A DNA stretch of 64,000 nt, taken from NCBI RefSeq assembly GCF_000218685.1, contig NW_006763295.1, positions 2,182,882-2,246,881 on the forward strand. Direction: 5' to 3'. The translations under genes were made by a program, and so were the position numbers. The DNA is from Serpula lacrymans var. lacrymans S7.9 (taxonomy: Eukaryota > Basidiomycota > Agaricomycetes > Boletales > Serpulaceae). Below are positions 1 through 10,696 of the stretch, one piece after another. The number at the start of each line of letters is the position of its first letter. Position 1 is the first letter of the stretch. Below the pieces are notes generated by a model, which was given only the letters and a program-made list of their open reading frames with translations, was not told where the DNA came from and did no database searches.

Positions 1-1
1 G

Positions 2-595
2 AGCGATGAGAAAGTCAAGCTCGTCCAAGGTCTTGGCGCTGACCACGTGTTCAACTATAAAACGGCGAACACAATGGAAGAGCTGAAGCGGCATGGACCG
101 ATTGACGTGTACTTTGACAATGTGGGAGGAGCGACTCTTGAGGCTGCCATAGAGAATGCTGCGCAGAAGGCTCGGTTTGTGCTCTGTGGAATGGTAAGTC
201 AGTATAATACGGATATGAAGAAGGCATACGGGATTCGCGTGAGTGTCTTCTTGCTCCCAACTGCATGACGGCTTGGTTGACATTATATTTAACGCAGAAC
301 CTATGGCTTCTGAGTCGGTACAGAGTGAAGTAAGTCGTTGATTTTGTCGTCGTCGGAAATTTTTGAGAGCTTATGCGTTTACAGGATGGAGGGTCTTATC
401 ATGACTGACTGGGTCGACAAGTATCTCGATGAATTCCTCGAAGTCGTGCCAAGGGATCTCGCATCAGGCAAGCTGAAATATCTTGAGCACGTCTACCATG
501 GGATGGATAAGGTCGGGCAAGCGTTCGTGGATCTCTTTACTGGGGGAAATGTTGGAAAGTCCGTAATTGTTCTGGAAGAGGAGGACGCCCATTAG
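2..595 (+). CDS. NADP-dependent MDR reductase (PTGR/leukotriene B4 dehydrogenase-like), 3' part
   Basis: This is the C-terminal part of a medium-chain reductase of the alkenal/one double-bond reductase type, which reduces alpha,beta-unsaturated carbonyls with NADPH in the cytosol. The 5' end lies outside the window. The reading frame opens in the Rossmann fold (SDEKVKLVQGLGADHVFNYK) and continues through the family motif VYFDNVGG, where an Asp-Asn-Val-Gly-Gly loop lies next to the nucleotide. Three exons can be joined: 2-238, 298-329 and 385-595. Both introns have GT-AG ends, and the joined frame restores the family pattern RVKMEGLIMTDW before the C-terminal helix. No zinc ligands are visible in the part seen, as expected for this subfamily. 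The assignment rests on motif recognition only, and the substrate is unknown. Confidence 0.85.
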
Positions 596-1207
596 CTCCG
601 CGTGTGGTGGTGACGAGTCTGGTTCAGGAACCTGGGTGTACTAGTATATCCAACGCGCTCGATGACGAGAAGAGCAAACAAAATGCGCACCACAGGATCA
701 CACATGACTTGGGGCGTCATGTCATTGCAACGCCTCTGATGTGGGTGCAGTGCTGGGAAGCATTTAATTCAAATTGTATGAATTGTTCGCAGTCGAGTCT
801 GTGTATGTATACCAAGTCGCAATATATTTGTCTAGTTATGCTAATTTGTTGTGCTGGAGCTGTGCATGCCCCGCACTTATGGACTGAGTGTGAATTGCCG
901 TGACTTATGGGGCTCACTGAACAGGATGCACCCGGTCCGGGGTGCCTTGCCAATAACGGCTTACCAAACTGGGATGGAAGTACGTCATAACCAGACATTT
1001 ATTCGCGTCCGAGTAGACTCCTATAACGTCATATGCAGTATCTGGTTTGCTTTAAAGGCTCTCGCTGTGGCTTGATCCTGTGCAATCTGCATAACTGCGC
1101 AGTCTCTTCCTCAAAATAAAAACCTGCAAGTCCTTTCCATGTCTTTCCCCTCATTATATCTGACCATCACACCAGCTCAGTAACGCTAACGAGCCCCTAA
1201 ACTAATC
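596..1207. other. Intergenic region
   Basis: This holds the 3' flank of the reductase and the promoter of the SUR7-like gene. Short open frames on both strands lack family motifs or consistent splice sites. I see no RNA gene or repeat. Confidence 0.5.
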
Positions 1208-1883
1208 ATGGCTGCCACTGGTGCACTCCCTGGCCTTTTCTTCTGCTTCGCTGCTATGGTTCTTCTTATATTCGTATGTTTTTTTTGTGGTCTTTCGTTC
1301 GATTCACTACAATATCTAATCTTACTCTCTAGGTCTCTGTTTCTGCACCTGTATGGGATCGCATATCGTTTCTAAATACGAATGTGGGCGGAAGCTCTCT
1401 GCAATTTGGTGTGTTCGGTTACACCGGTTCACAGAGAACAGTAGGATACTATTTTCCTACGAAGTATGTGGATTTTCTCCCTCTGGTCTCGTTTAGTCGC
1501 TAATCACCTGTGAACTCAGCAACTCTCAAATAAACACGAATGTCATCCACAACCTGACCTACGTCCTCATCCTATATCCCGTAGCAGCGGGACTCTCAGG
1601 CCTCTCAGTCCTTTTTGGCATATGCGGAGCATCTTATCACAGAGCAGGCACCGTATTCATGTCTCTCCTAGCCGCGCTAGCAACCCTATGCACCCTCGTC
1701 GCATGGGTCATCTCAATGGCACTCTTTGGAATTGTTCGCGAGCGTCTGCGAGGTGATGGCATACAAGCCAACTGGGGAAATGCCAACTGGCTTGCACTTG
1801 GTGCTCTCGTCTCGCTGCTTGTTGGGTTCTGCGCTTCCATTTGTGGGGTCTTTGGCAATTACAGGAGGAAGAGAACTTTCTAG
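1208..1883 (+). CDS. SUR7/PalI family four-helix membrane protein
   Basis: This is a predicted 186-residue plasma-membrane protein. Three exons (1208-1273, 1333-1463, 1520-1883) join in frame through GT-AG introns. The layout is that of the SUR7/PalI (claudin-like) superfamily: a first hydrophobic helix at residues 5-25, an extracellular loop of about 60 residues, then three more helices in the second half. The last helix is followed by a short basic tail (NYRRKRTF). Known members act in eisosomes (Sur7) or in pH sensing (PalI/Rim9); which applies here cannot be told from the sequence. The ATG at 1208 is favoured because it opens directly into the first helix and the following exon junction is in phase. 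Confidence 0.8.
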
Positions 1884-3447
1884 AAGGCTAGCAGGTTGAC
1901 AGGCTTGGTTTCAAGTTACTTGGACCAAACGATAACTTTACGAATGGATTTCACGAATTTGAACGACGCTTTTTTTGCTCCTGCCCAGCTGTATCAACAC
2001 CTGCCTTGTATCGCTGCTTTCGTTTTGGACTTGGCCTGACTGGCATATCTTATTAGGAAATTTCGTTCATTTTAAGATACCCTTTGGATGTTGACTTATG
2101 TTTTTTACGATCTGTCCCGTGTATTTATCTTATAGTCCATAAACTAGCTAGCTATAAATCAATTATTGCTGTTCGTCATGCTCTTGATGTGAATTTTGTT
2201 CCCTGTACAGAGTGATTTGCCTTGAAAAGTGATGGCCTTGGTGATGGCACTGATAGAACCGAGATATGTCCGAAGGTCGGACAAGCGTCGGACAAAGTTC
2301 ATGTTGACTCAATTACAAAGCCTTCGATGTCTTGACGTTCCTTTTTCAAGTTTCATAAATTTCATTACTAGCTGCTACTACACGATGCACTGGACTTAAA
2401 TGAAATCGTGGTTTAACCTCTGTATTGGCGTCGTGACAACATGAAGGACATAAAAATCACTATGGTCACCCTCGTCGTCATCTGGCCCAAATTGCACTTG
2501 GCTACGTCTTCAACAGAATAATTCATTACTTTTCATATTTTGTTCGGGGTCTACTAATGCATAACCAACCTGCTGTCTCATCAAGAAATCCACCGAACTC
2601 GGCAAGCGTCTTCCAAAGTGGGCGGGTTTGTATGCTAGTACTTGATGTGATGATTGTGAAAAGTTGCGTGGGCATAATATGCGTTATCTGTGCGTTGTTT
2701 CCGGTACGTATAATCTGTTTTTATATCAGATAGGCACGAGGTTCGGTGTTCACGTCTGAGACTTACCAGCATGTTCTTAGCAGTATAGGACACGTTCCGT
2801 CTACATGCGAGGGCAGCAAACAACGTGAGACTGCAAGACGATAGGTGATCATTACTCCAGGAATTTTCGTGAGTCACTTTTCCAACGTATCGTCTTATTC
2901 AGACGCATATATGCGACTGGGAAGAAGAACATCATCGATGGCTATCCTTTGTCCTCCTCTGTTGAGAGAGTTTGCTAATCGAAACAAGGAGGAAATTTGT
3001 GGTGATAACAGTTTCATATAACAGGTAATAAATCTGAACAGGTTCAAATTTTCCATCCTTATGCTACTCTGAATGGGGGTAACCTTCACAGTCTTCTTCA
3101 TCCGAGTTCGAATTAACTGCAAATAGATTGCACTCCCTTAATTTCACGCAACGTAGGGAACATATGATACATGTTGGGCACTTACCAGCAGTGCAATCTT
3201 CTTGGTTTAGCATCTGATTTTTGTAAAGCCCCTCCGGCGGAGGTCATTATCAAGGCAAGGCGTTGTGATGCGTCTAGTCTTCGTAGCGACCTTCACCGAA
3301 AGCAGCTCACGTCAATGCATCTGGTGAGAGTTACCATAAAGGTAAACAGTGATGAATTGACAATTGACTTGGGGCATCGGCTGTGCCCAAGGCTAAGTTC
3401 CGATCTGAAACTTTCAGCTGCGGTCGGGAATCTTGTTGAGTGAACAC

Positions 3448-3454
3448 TATAAAA
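3448..3454 (+). promoter_or_regulatory. TATA-like box without an assigned gene
   Basis: TATAAAA stands in a well-formed context (CACTATAAAAGCG). A GTGAGT-like donor lies about 60 bases downstream, but no convincing coding frame follows. Confidence 0.25.
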
Positions 3455-4392
3455 GCGAGGCATCACGTCCTGATATCGCACTTGATTCTCAAAACGTTGA
3501 AAGTGAGTAAAATTCTCCCGTCTGTCAACATCAGGTCAGTAATTGTATGCAATGTGTTTAACCCGCCATGCTTAAGTTGTGTTCGAAATAGATGGGCCCA
3601 AGTCTATGGATCTGGATGAGACCCTGTCAAACCCTACATGCCTGGTCGTACGTGAAGATGTGCAGCTGCCTATGAGAGCTCGAAGGTGGCTGTGGGATGT
3701 ATTCGTACGTGAGCATTTACAGCGAATAGAAGTCTCTGACCGATGTGTTTATAACGTACTTAGGATCGTTCAGGGTAGGCTGTTATTCCTGCATAGTTGA
3801 AGTACAACTGCAATTGCATCGCGTCGGTTGAATGGGCTTTGGTGAATAGGTCAATCTTTTGTGAGGCAGCAGGCACCGGCTGGCTGAGGAATCGAGATCG
3901 TGCCTCGAATCCTGGTCCTACACACTCCTGCAATTCACAATCCGGGAATGATATGTCGTCCTTAAGCTAAGCTTTATGTCACCAACTGAACGCGTTACGC
4001 TGACGGTGGCTTCGTTACGCTTTCCGTTCGTGTTCCAAGAGACGAGCCGTTTGTGATTGTCCAAAGGTATCCTTCAACGACATTACCCGTTAACACGACG
4101 AAAACTCGCATGTTTACAAGCAGAATGAGGTTGTTCTGTCGAGGCCTGGTCGTCCTACAAAATTGAATTTCAGCGCAGGAGATACTGTGAGTGAAGCGGG
4201 GCTTCTCCGCGCGAGCGTGCTTTCAGGGTCAAAGCTTGGTGGCCACCATCCACAGCTCCGGTGATTTGCGTATGTCCACAGTTCTTTGCGCTTTGCTTCT
4301 TGGAAAGTGAGACAACCCCCTCCAGTTCTCTGGTGGCCATGTCCATGGTTTAAATTTAGCCTTTGTCCACAACTCCTGAACGTCCTGGAAGG

Positions 4393-4399
4393 TATAAAA
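4393..4399 (+). promoter_or_regulatory. TATA box of the gene at 4519
   Basis: TATAAAA lies 126 bases before the proposed ATG. It is followed by the pyrimidine-rich leader typical of fungal promoters. Confidence 0.6.
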
Positions 4400-4518
4400 G
4401 CCATCCCTCATCCCCTCATCCTCCTTTCCTTCCAACACTATCATCACTTTGCATCACGCGTATTTAACGCAAATTCATTAACCTCTACTCTATTCAATAT
4501 CATCTCATCTGATACTCA

Positions 4519-5620
4519 ATGGATCAAGTCCGCAAGATCTTTGGAAAGTAAGTCTCTCCCTTGTTTGTTTCTTTTCATGATCATCATGCTAACCGTTTTT
4601 CTTTACAGGTCTCCTATGAATCCACGGAAGGCTTCCCTTAAGCACGCGCGCTCCATGCCATTCCACAACTCTTCTTCTTACCAAGGCCGGCCCGTTGTGC
4701 AAGAAGAAGTGCCCCGACTCGTCTATCGTGGCAAGCGCCCGCTCCAGAAAAGCGACATCGTCTATGTAGAAGGGGTTATGAACGGTCCTCAACCAGATGA
4801 TTTCATAGATTTCCCAGATTTCCCAGCTGACTACTATACCCGTAACATCATCGACCGCTTTCCTGTACCCCCCACTTCCACTCCCGATGCCACCCCTATG
4901 CCATCCTCTGGCCGCGACTCGCCCGTTACCCGCGACGTCGAATTAGGGTACGCCGTTGATGAGGATGAGGGAGTTGATCAGAATCAGTATGCGGGGAAGC
5001 AGCGCTCTATGCAAAAGCCGTCGTCTGTTTCGTGTTTCTCTCGACCTACCGCCAGCGCGTACCCCTCCCTCGCTCAGAGAGGAACAGATGCTAGAGGCTA
5101 TGTGCGTACTCCTGCACCCAGAGGCCCTCGCGATTCCCCCAGCGCCAGCAGTCGCCAGCGAGCTCGCACTCAGTCGCACAATGTGAGGTCCACAGTCTCT
5201 CAGTCAGAGCAGCCCACCGCATACCCAAAGTCCAAAGCCCCCCGCCCCCAACTGCGCCCCTCACCCTCTGTCTCCGTGTTAAAACACTCGGCGTCCGTTA
5301 ACATCCCGCAAGCATCACCCGCAAAGTCGTTCCCCCGCTCCACGTCTGTGACAGTCCCTGCAACACCAGCGACGCGCACTCGTAAGGTGAATGATATGCC
5401 TGGTCACCCTCACGTTTACGGCTCGATCACCGGCCGTTCCATCGATGCTTGCACTAACGGCAGGGATATTCGATACCACGATGCTACTGGGGTGTATGCG
5501 CAGGGGATGACGGCAGAGTATGGCGAAGATTGGGAAAAGGCGCAGATCAAAGAAGCAAGGAGGAGGAGAGCGACGAGCACTAGGAGCCGTCGCAGTGACA
5601 AGGCTAGTGCAAGGCACTGA
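4519..5620 (+). CDS. Disordered hypothetical protein
   Basis: This protein of about 345 residues is not recognised. A tiny first exon (4519-4547, encoding MDQVRKIFG) is joined to 4609-5620 by a GT-AG intron. The start is supported by the TATA box at 4393 and by the in-phase splice. A folded-looking N-terminal stretch (residues 35-90, with the aromatic-acidic cluster DDFIDFPDFPADYY) is followed by a long Ser/Pro/Arg-rich disordered region and a short basic C-terminal helix. No signal peptide or membrane helix is present. The product may be a regulatory or scaffold protein specific to basidiomycetes, but no function should be assigned. Confidence 0.7.
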
Positions 5621-5627
5621 TACGATG

Positions 5628-5757
5628 TTTAGAAAGGTTTTAGAAGGTTTTAGAAGGGTTTGGGAAGAGTTTAGGAAGGCTTTAGGAGCAGCCAGTCTAT
5701 TGCAAGGCACTGACTAGGCGATGGATCGGGAAGGGTTTAGGAAGGGTTTCATTCTGT
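5628..5757 (+). repeat. Degenerate TTTAGAAGG/TTTAGGAAGG repeats
   Basis: About eight imperfect direct units built on TTTAG(G)AAGG lie just after the stop codon of the previous gene. The 12-mer GCAAGGCACTGA, which includes that stop codon, recurs about 90 bases downstream, so the gene's 3' end was locally duplicated. The units resemble but do not equal the TTAGGG telomere repeat. Confidence 0.5.
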
Positions 5758-5895
5758 TTCGTTCATTTTCTGCATTTTTCATGTAATCTCGCAATCATGT
5801 ATGTTTCGATATGACCTTATGGTTTATGCAATACAGCGCTCCCAATATAATATCCAATTGTGCTGTCGTCAATGAAATACATTGCTACTGAGTTT

Positions 5896-8276
5896 CTACC
5901 AAATCCGCTTGACCATAGTAAAACGTGTGAGATCCTCCAACTCGACCCTTTTCTTACCACCGTCTGCTTTCTCTCTACCGTTGCCATTCTTAGGCCCCCT
6001 TGCTTCTCCCATCTCTCCAACTACAGCGGCGTTATCCCGCCAATCGTCTACCATCTTCTTCAACTGCTTATTATATTCCTTCTCCTCTCGCCCTTCTCCA
6101 ATTGGATCGCGTCCAAAATCGTTCACTACGTCTGCCGCAGCCCGTGCTTCCATCCCAGCGCGTCTTCGGTTTGCATAAGAGATAAGATTCACCCCCAAGA
6201 GTATTTTTACCGCAAGAAAACTGGTAAGAATGTTAGAAATGTGAGCTTTATTGTAAGGAAATCTATTCGAGTGACAACTGACCAAAGCCAAAAAGCTACA
6301 CCCATCACCGCCCACTTGGCCAGATGAACGATCTCTTCGCTTGACAAGGCTCTTACGGTTTCGAGATTCCATTCCTCGTAAGTAAAATCAAAGTCAAGGG
6401 AGAAAACGAGGTTGAGAGATTGGAGACCGATGATGATGGCGAGGACTGCGAGGGGGAGGGATGCGAATCCAAGTCGACGAGCTACTAGGGGAGATTGATC
6501 AACGTAAGCGTGCTGCGCGTTTTAAGTGAGTACCAGCGAGTGAGCAAGCTATCATGGCAGATAGTAAGTTGGGGTAAATGACCTTGCGAGCGCCCAATCT
6601 GCCAGCGGCGCTACCACTCGCCAGATCCCGACATAGGACGTCTGTGTATCTTTCGTATACAGACGGCCGGATGTGATTGAACTTGGTGATGAACGCATGT
6701 TTGAGCCAATCGACAAGCATCTCTGACGCCATCACGGTGAGTACAGGCTGAAATATTATGATAAGCCAGTGAGAGAAAACTGATAGTAAGATGTGTTTAC
6801 GTACATACGAGATCGTCCAAAGGACGTTATTTCCACGGAACCATCCAAAACTCTTTGGAAGGGAAAAACCATCCGTAAAGTCAAACTCGGATCCGCTCAG
6901 CTCAATAAGGTTCCGAAACGCGACAACGAAGAGCATGAGCGTGAGCGTGAAGCGCTCTACGATGTCTGCACAGGTGATCTGAAAGAGATTATCCTTCTCA
7001 AATTTCTTGAACACGCTGCCCTTTATCTCGACAAACTGATTAGACATGAGGAGAGTGAGGAGCGCGTGGTCGTAAGAGTTGACGGCGACGTTTAGGGAGA
7101 GAAGCTGGTAGACCATGACCAGTGCGTGAGCAACTACAGTGGGTTCGATTTAGCGTGTCAGGAGAAACTATAGCGGTGAAGAATATACTCAACCTGTGTA
7201 CAAGACTGCGAGTGCAAAGAAGAAGAAAGGTCTAAGAGTATGGGACGTCACGGGAAGTCTGTGTGTGAGCACCTCCAGGGTGGACCGTGAAAATAAGCAA
7301 TCAAGGATGTCTTGACCTATGGACGCACACAGCCGGTCGGCGATCTGACAGATCAGAGAAGAACACAAAAGAACAATCGACATATTTATTCAGATACTCG
7401 AAGAACAGGTAAATAGTAGAATTGCCTACTTCAAGCGCGTTGAAGATGACATATAGTTTGATAGTATCTTGCCCACGGATAGAGTGGTAGATCTTGCTTG
7501 CATCCGTTAGTGGAAGGAGAATCGTGACGGAGACTAACAAGAGCAACATGCGCATAATGTCGGCTTTTTGAGAGGGAGGAAGGTGTGACTTGGAAAATGT
7601 AACAAGGTTTGCAGCGAAACGGAATGCGGCGAGTGCGAATCTAATAGGTAATATGGTGAAAGTGTACAGGAATGAGTCTAAACATAGGATGAAGCCAAAA
7701 CCTATTATCTGAGGGCTTGCACTCAGGATCGAGTCGTGACTTGAACGGAGAGATGGGACATACCTTTTCTATAGCCAGAGGAATACTCAAAAAATTGCTG
7801 ACCCGTTCCCATTTGAGTTCCTGATGTGAATCGAAATCTGTAGCCAAAAGCTCTTCTCGAAGATAGTCCCATAGCGAAAACAAAGGTTGATGAGGCTCTG
7901 CGGCTGGAGGGGGCGGTACTCGATTGTGGGGAGGTGGAGACGCAGGTGGAGAGGGTAGGATAGGTGTAGGGGGTAGAGACGCGTATATCAATGGCCTACT
8001 CCTCTCTAGAGAGATGCTATGGTCTCTTGATTTGATTGAATGTCGATCACATCCACGATGCCTGTCCATAACGTCATCCTCGATGTCAGAGCTGTCTCTT
8101 GGAGCATTGCTAGAAGCACGGGCGTCGGGAGAGAATGAGCGCTGACGGCGACCACGAAACATGGCAATATTGGATGGCGCCGAGGGGATTGGCGAAAACT
8201 GTCCGTTCCATGTTCCACCTATGGACGTCGAGGAGAAACGCCTTCTTGTACGGGAACGTCGTGGTGATGTTGGCAT
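5896..8276 (-). CDS. TAPT1: TAPT1/EMP65 family ER membrane protein
   Basis: This is a multipass protein of 663 residues, related to human TAPT1 and yeast Emp65, which act in the ER membrane in protein folding and quality control. Seven exons join in frame: 8276-7764, 7708-7430, 7344-7194, 7133-6805, 6747-6583, 6512-6283 and 6220-5896. The first roughly 125 residues are disordered and Ser/Arg/Pro-rich. The family core then starts with DYLREELLATDFD, followed by the conserved FGFILCLDSFLYTFTILPIR helix, ADRLCASIGQDILDCLF, LLMSNQFVEIKGSVFKKF and SEMLVDWLKHAFITKFN. The C-terminus is a cytosolic charged helix. The third intron lies exactly in the conserved ALE/IADRLC segment, and splicing there restores the family sequence. 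The intron at 6513-6582 uses a weak GTCATT donor. Confidence 0.88.
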
Positions 8277-8822
8277 GAGATATGTGCGTCCTTGTAATGG
8301 GATACAGGCCCGTAACGATAGCTATGAATTGAAATCTAATGGTCAATTAAGTATTAGTGATAGTAAGCTGTAGTAACTGGTCAAGCCTGGTCTTCCCTAC
8401 AGCGCAGTCACCGCTGCAGTTTCCCACGGCTTCCTAATAAGCTTTGCCAGTGACCAGCGGGTGCAAGTATCAATAGCAGCTCCAGAAGACGAGGTCTGGG
8501 TTATCTATAATTGTTTCAATATTCATGCTTAACATGAGACATAGTGGAACCAGCCGAAGGGCAGTAATTCCGATTCAGCAATGAACTCACTTCAAGCTTT
8601 CGAGCAAGTTCTCGACGACAGAGAATCGTTGCTCTCCACCGACAATATGCACCTGCTACGATCACATGCGAGTCAAACCACAAACGGCTCTTTTATATTT
8701 TCTAAGCACATTTTATCACTAGCTTCATGATATCAATCTGTCCACCAACCCGAACCTACATCAGAAGAGCCACAGTGAGTTTAATGCAGAGAATTGGCGG
8801 TGATCTCAAACAAATTATTCAG
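8277..8822. other. Divergent promoter and unresolved 5' exon(s) of the F-box gene
   Basis: This is shared upstream sequence between the TAPT1-like gene (-) and the F-box-like gene (+). A small first exon of the latter must lie here. Candidate ATGs at 8581 and 8727 do not join in phase to the exon at 8823 with an obvious donor. Confidence 0.4.
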
Positions 8823-10035
8823 ATTCAAGTCTTCCGGTCGAAATTCTGCATCAAATACTCTACACCTCAGATATCGCCACATTGACGACTCTGTCCACAG
8901 TGAATCGAACGTTTCAAGCAGTCTCAGAACAGGTTCTCTACCGTAACATCAAGATCTTGCCAACTCAAAAGACTATTCGCTGTCTTCAGACTCTCGCTGC
9001 CCGACCTTCCTTAGCAGGTCTGATTCGCTCATACGAAATTGATGATATCACAAAGGAAGGGGATGCTCTACCAGCATTCTACAAGTTGCTCTCTCGAGCC
9101 TTACACAACATGACCCGTCTCACAGACTTGACGATCCTCATTGAAGGACGCCATTCTGACATCCTCTTCGGATGTCCTTTCAATTTACGAACGTTAACGT
9201 CCTCGCTCTCATGGGATACTAACTTCACCAAGTGGATGCTAGAGCAACCCGATATCACTAATGCCATATTCTGCGGCCGCTATGTCGTCGGGTGCGCCCT
9301 CGAACCAACAGCGATCACAAAGCTCACTCGCATATCTGCGTCTCCCCTCATATTAGCCGCCGTTGTCCCAGGACGTCCGCTAGAAGAAGTAGAAGTATGC
9401 CTCGTTCACCCTGGGCTTTTCAACCAGAACCTCCTTTCGACCACTATGAAGATACTGTCATTTTCCACCGGGCCTTTGCACAGTTTGCGGGTCATCACTA
9501 ACCTTGGAAACTCATCCCAGAACATCTTGGGTGCTCTTCGCACGGTTTCCACTACTTTATCTACATTAGATTCGTTCTTTCTGCATGCTGTCTCCGGCTC
9601 AATCACAAGCGTAAGTATCTTCTCATTACAACGCAGTTCTCTACACTCAAACTGAACTCTCAGGAAATTCTGGCTGGTTTTGAAGAGGTCGTTTCAAGTT
9701 TTCGATCCTTGAGTGCCATCACCATACTGTCCAAGGATACCGAAGATGCTTTGCATGACATGTCCACGATCTCCGGTCTCGCCGTGAAGTGGCGTGGTGC
9801 ATGCAAGACGCTCCGGCGTGTTTCGTTTCCGAATGGAACATGGGTACACAATCAACGTTATGGATGGCTCACGCTCAATGACATGGAACGCCTTTTGATG
9901 GAGCGAGAAAAGGCGCTGCAAGAGCGCGAGGCGAAAGAGCGTGCGTTGTACGAGGAGCAGAGGGCGCTCGAGGACCAAGGGAGAAGATTGGAAACACAGA
10001 TACGAAGCATTGGGGTCGATAGAGATGCTCTTTAA
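8823..10035 (+). CDS. F-box-like protein with C-terminal coiled coil
   Basis: The exon beginning at 8823 opens with a typical degenerate fungal F-box (LPVEILHQILYTSDIATL, then the VNRTFQAVSEQVLYR helix). Such boxes bind Skp1 in SCF ubiquitin ligases. The middle part is a weakly conserved leucine-rich-like region common in agaric F-box proteins. An intron at 9611-9663 (GT-AG) joins to the last exon, 9664-10035. The C-terminus is a charged coiled coil (MERLLMEREKALQEREAKER onward). The true start codon is not resolved: the frame continues upstream of 8823 into a small exon I cannot place with confidence. The length given is therefore a minimum, and the target of the putative SCF complex is unknown. 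Confidence 0.7.
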
Positions 10036-10696
10036 GGCTTTGAAGACTCTTGGTGGTTTTTCAACTGAACTCATATTCTAGGCATACTACTGATATTAAT
10101 TGTCATGTTAGTAATTTGCTGGGGAGACTAGCATACTACAGGCTCTTCAGTCGACAAGGCCGAAACTGAGATCTGAATAGCGGGGTTGTACAGTAACAAA
10201 TGCAAAAAGCGAAAATAGCTGAAGATGGCTCGAGAACAGAAGCGACAAGCACGAGGCATATAATTATAATTAAAACACATTATGGTGTACTACCACACGT
10301 AGGGTAAATTTTGTATTTATTGTATTTATAACTTTTTACCGTTTGACCACTCATGGCTTGGGGGGAATATTGAGACTTAATAAGAGCACTAACTCAGGCT
10401 AGGAAGTGCCCATTGGGTGTGCTGAACTGATATGAACCACCAAGCCCTCATGCATGGCATACACTTCTAAGTTGAACATCGAGACACTGATTGATAGCGC
10501 AACATTTGTGTATTTTGTATACAGTAGGTCTACAGTGCCATGCAACCCGAGCGGTCATGCGATATATTTTAACGCTGAAATGCTCACCACAGGTAAGGTG
10601 GCAACCAATCGATCAAGCCTAACCTGAAAGGTTTGCCAAATCCGCTGTAAAAGCTACAACACCTTCAATTACATATGTCCTAGTACGAAAGTCCTA
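10036..10696. other. Convergent intergenic region
   Basis: This is AT-rich sequence between two converging genes. I see no ORF with family motifs and no structured RNA. Confidence 0.5.

Larger units (their letters stand above)
1884..4518. other. Long intergenic region, 2.6 kb
   Basis: No gene can be supported here. A clean TATAAAA at 3448 and a small open frame at 3579-3800 leave room for an unrecognised short or noncoding transcript. Nothing in the translations matches a family I know. The last 130 bases hold the core promoter of the next gene. Confidence 0.4.

Noticed and set aside
604..1075. Overlapping short frames after the first reductase
   Set aside because: They overlap one another on both strands, lack family motifs and fit 3' untranslated or intergenic sequence.
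3171..3443. 90-residue plus-strand frame
   Set aside because: It lies upstream of the TATA box at 3448 and has no recognisable motif or splice context.
3885..3935. Possible tRNA B-box (TCGAATCCTGG)
   Set aside because: No A-box at a proper distance and no cloverleaf could be drawn.
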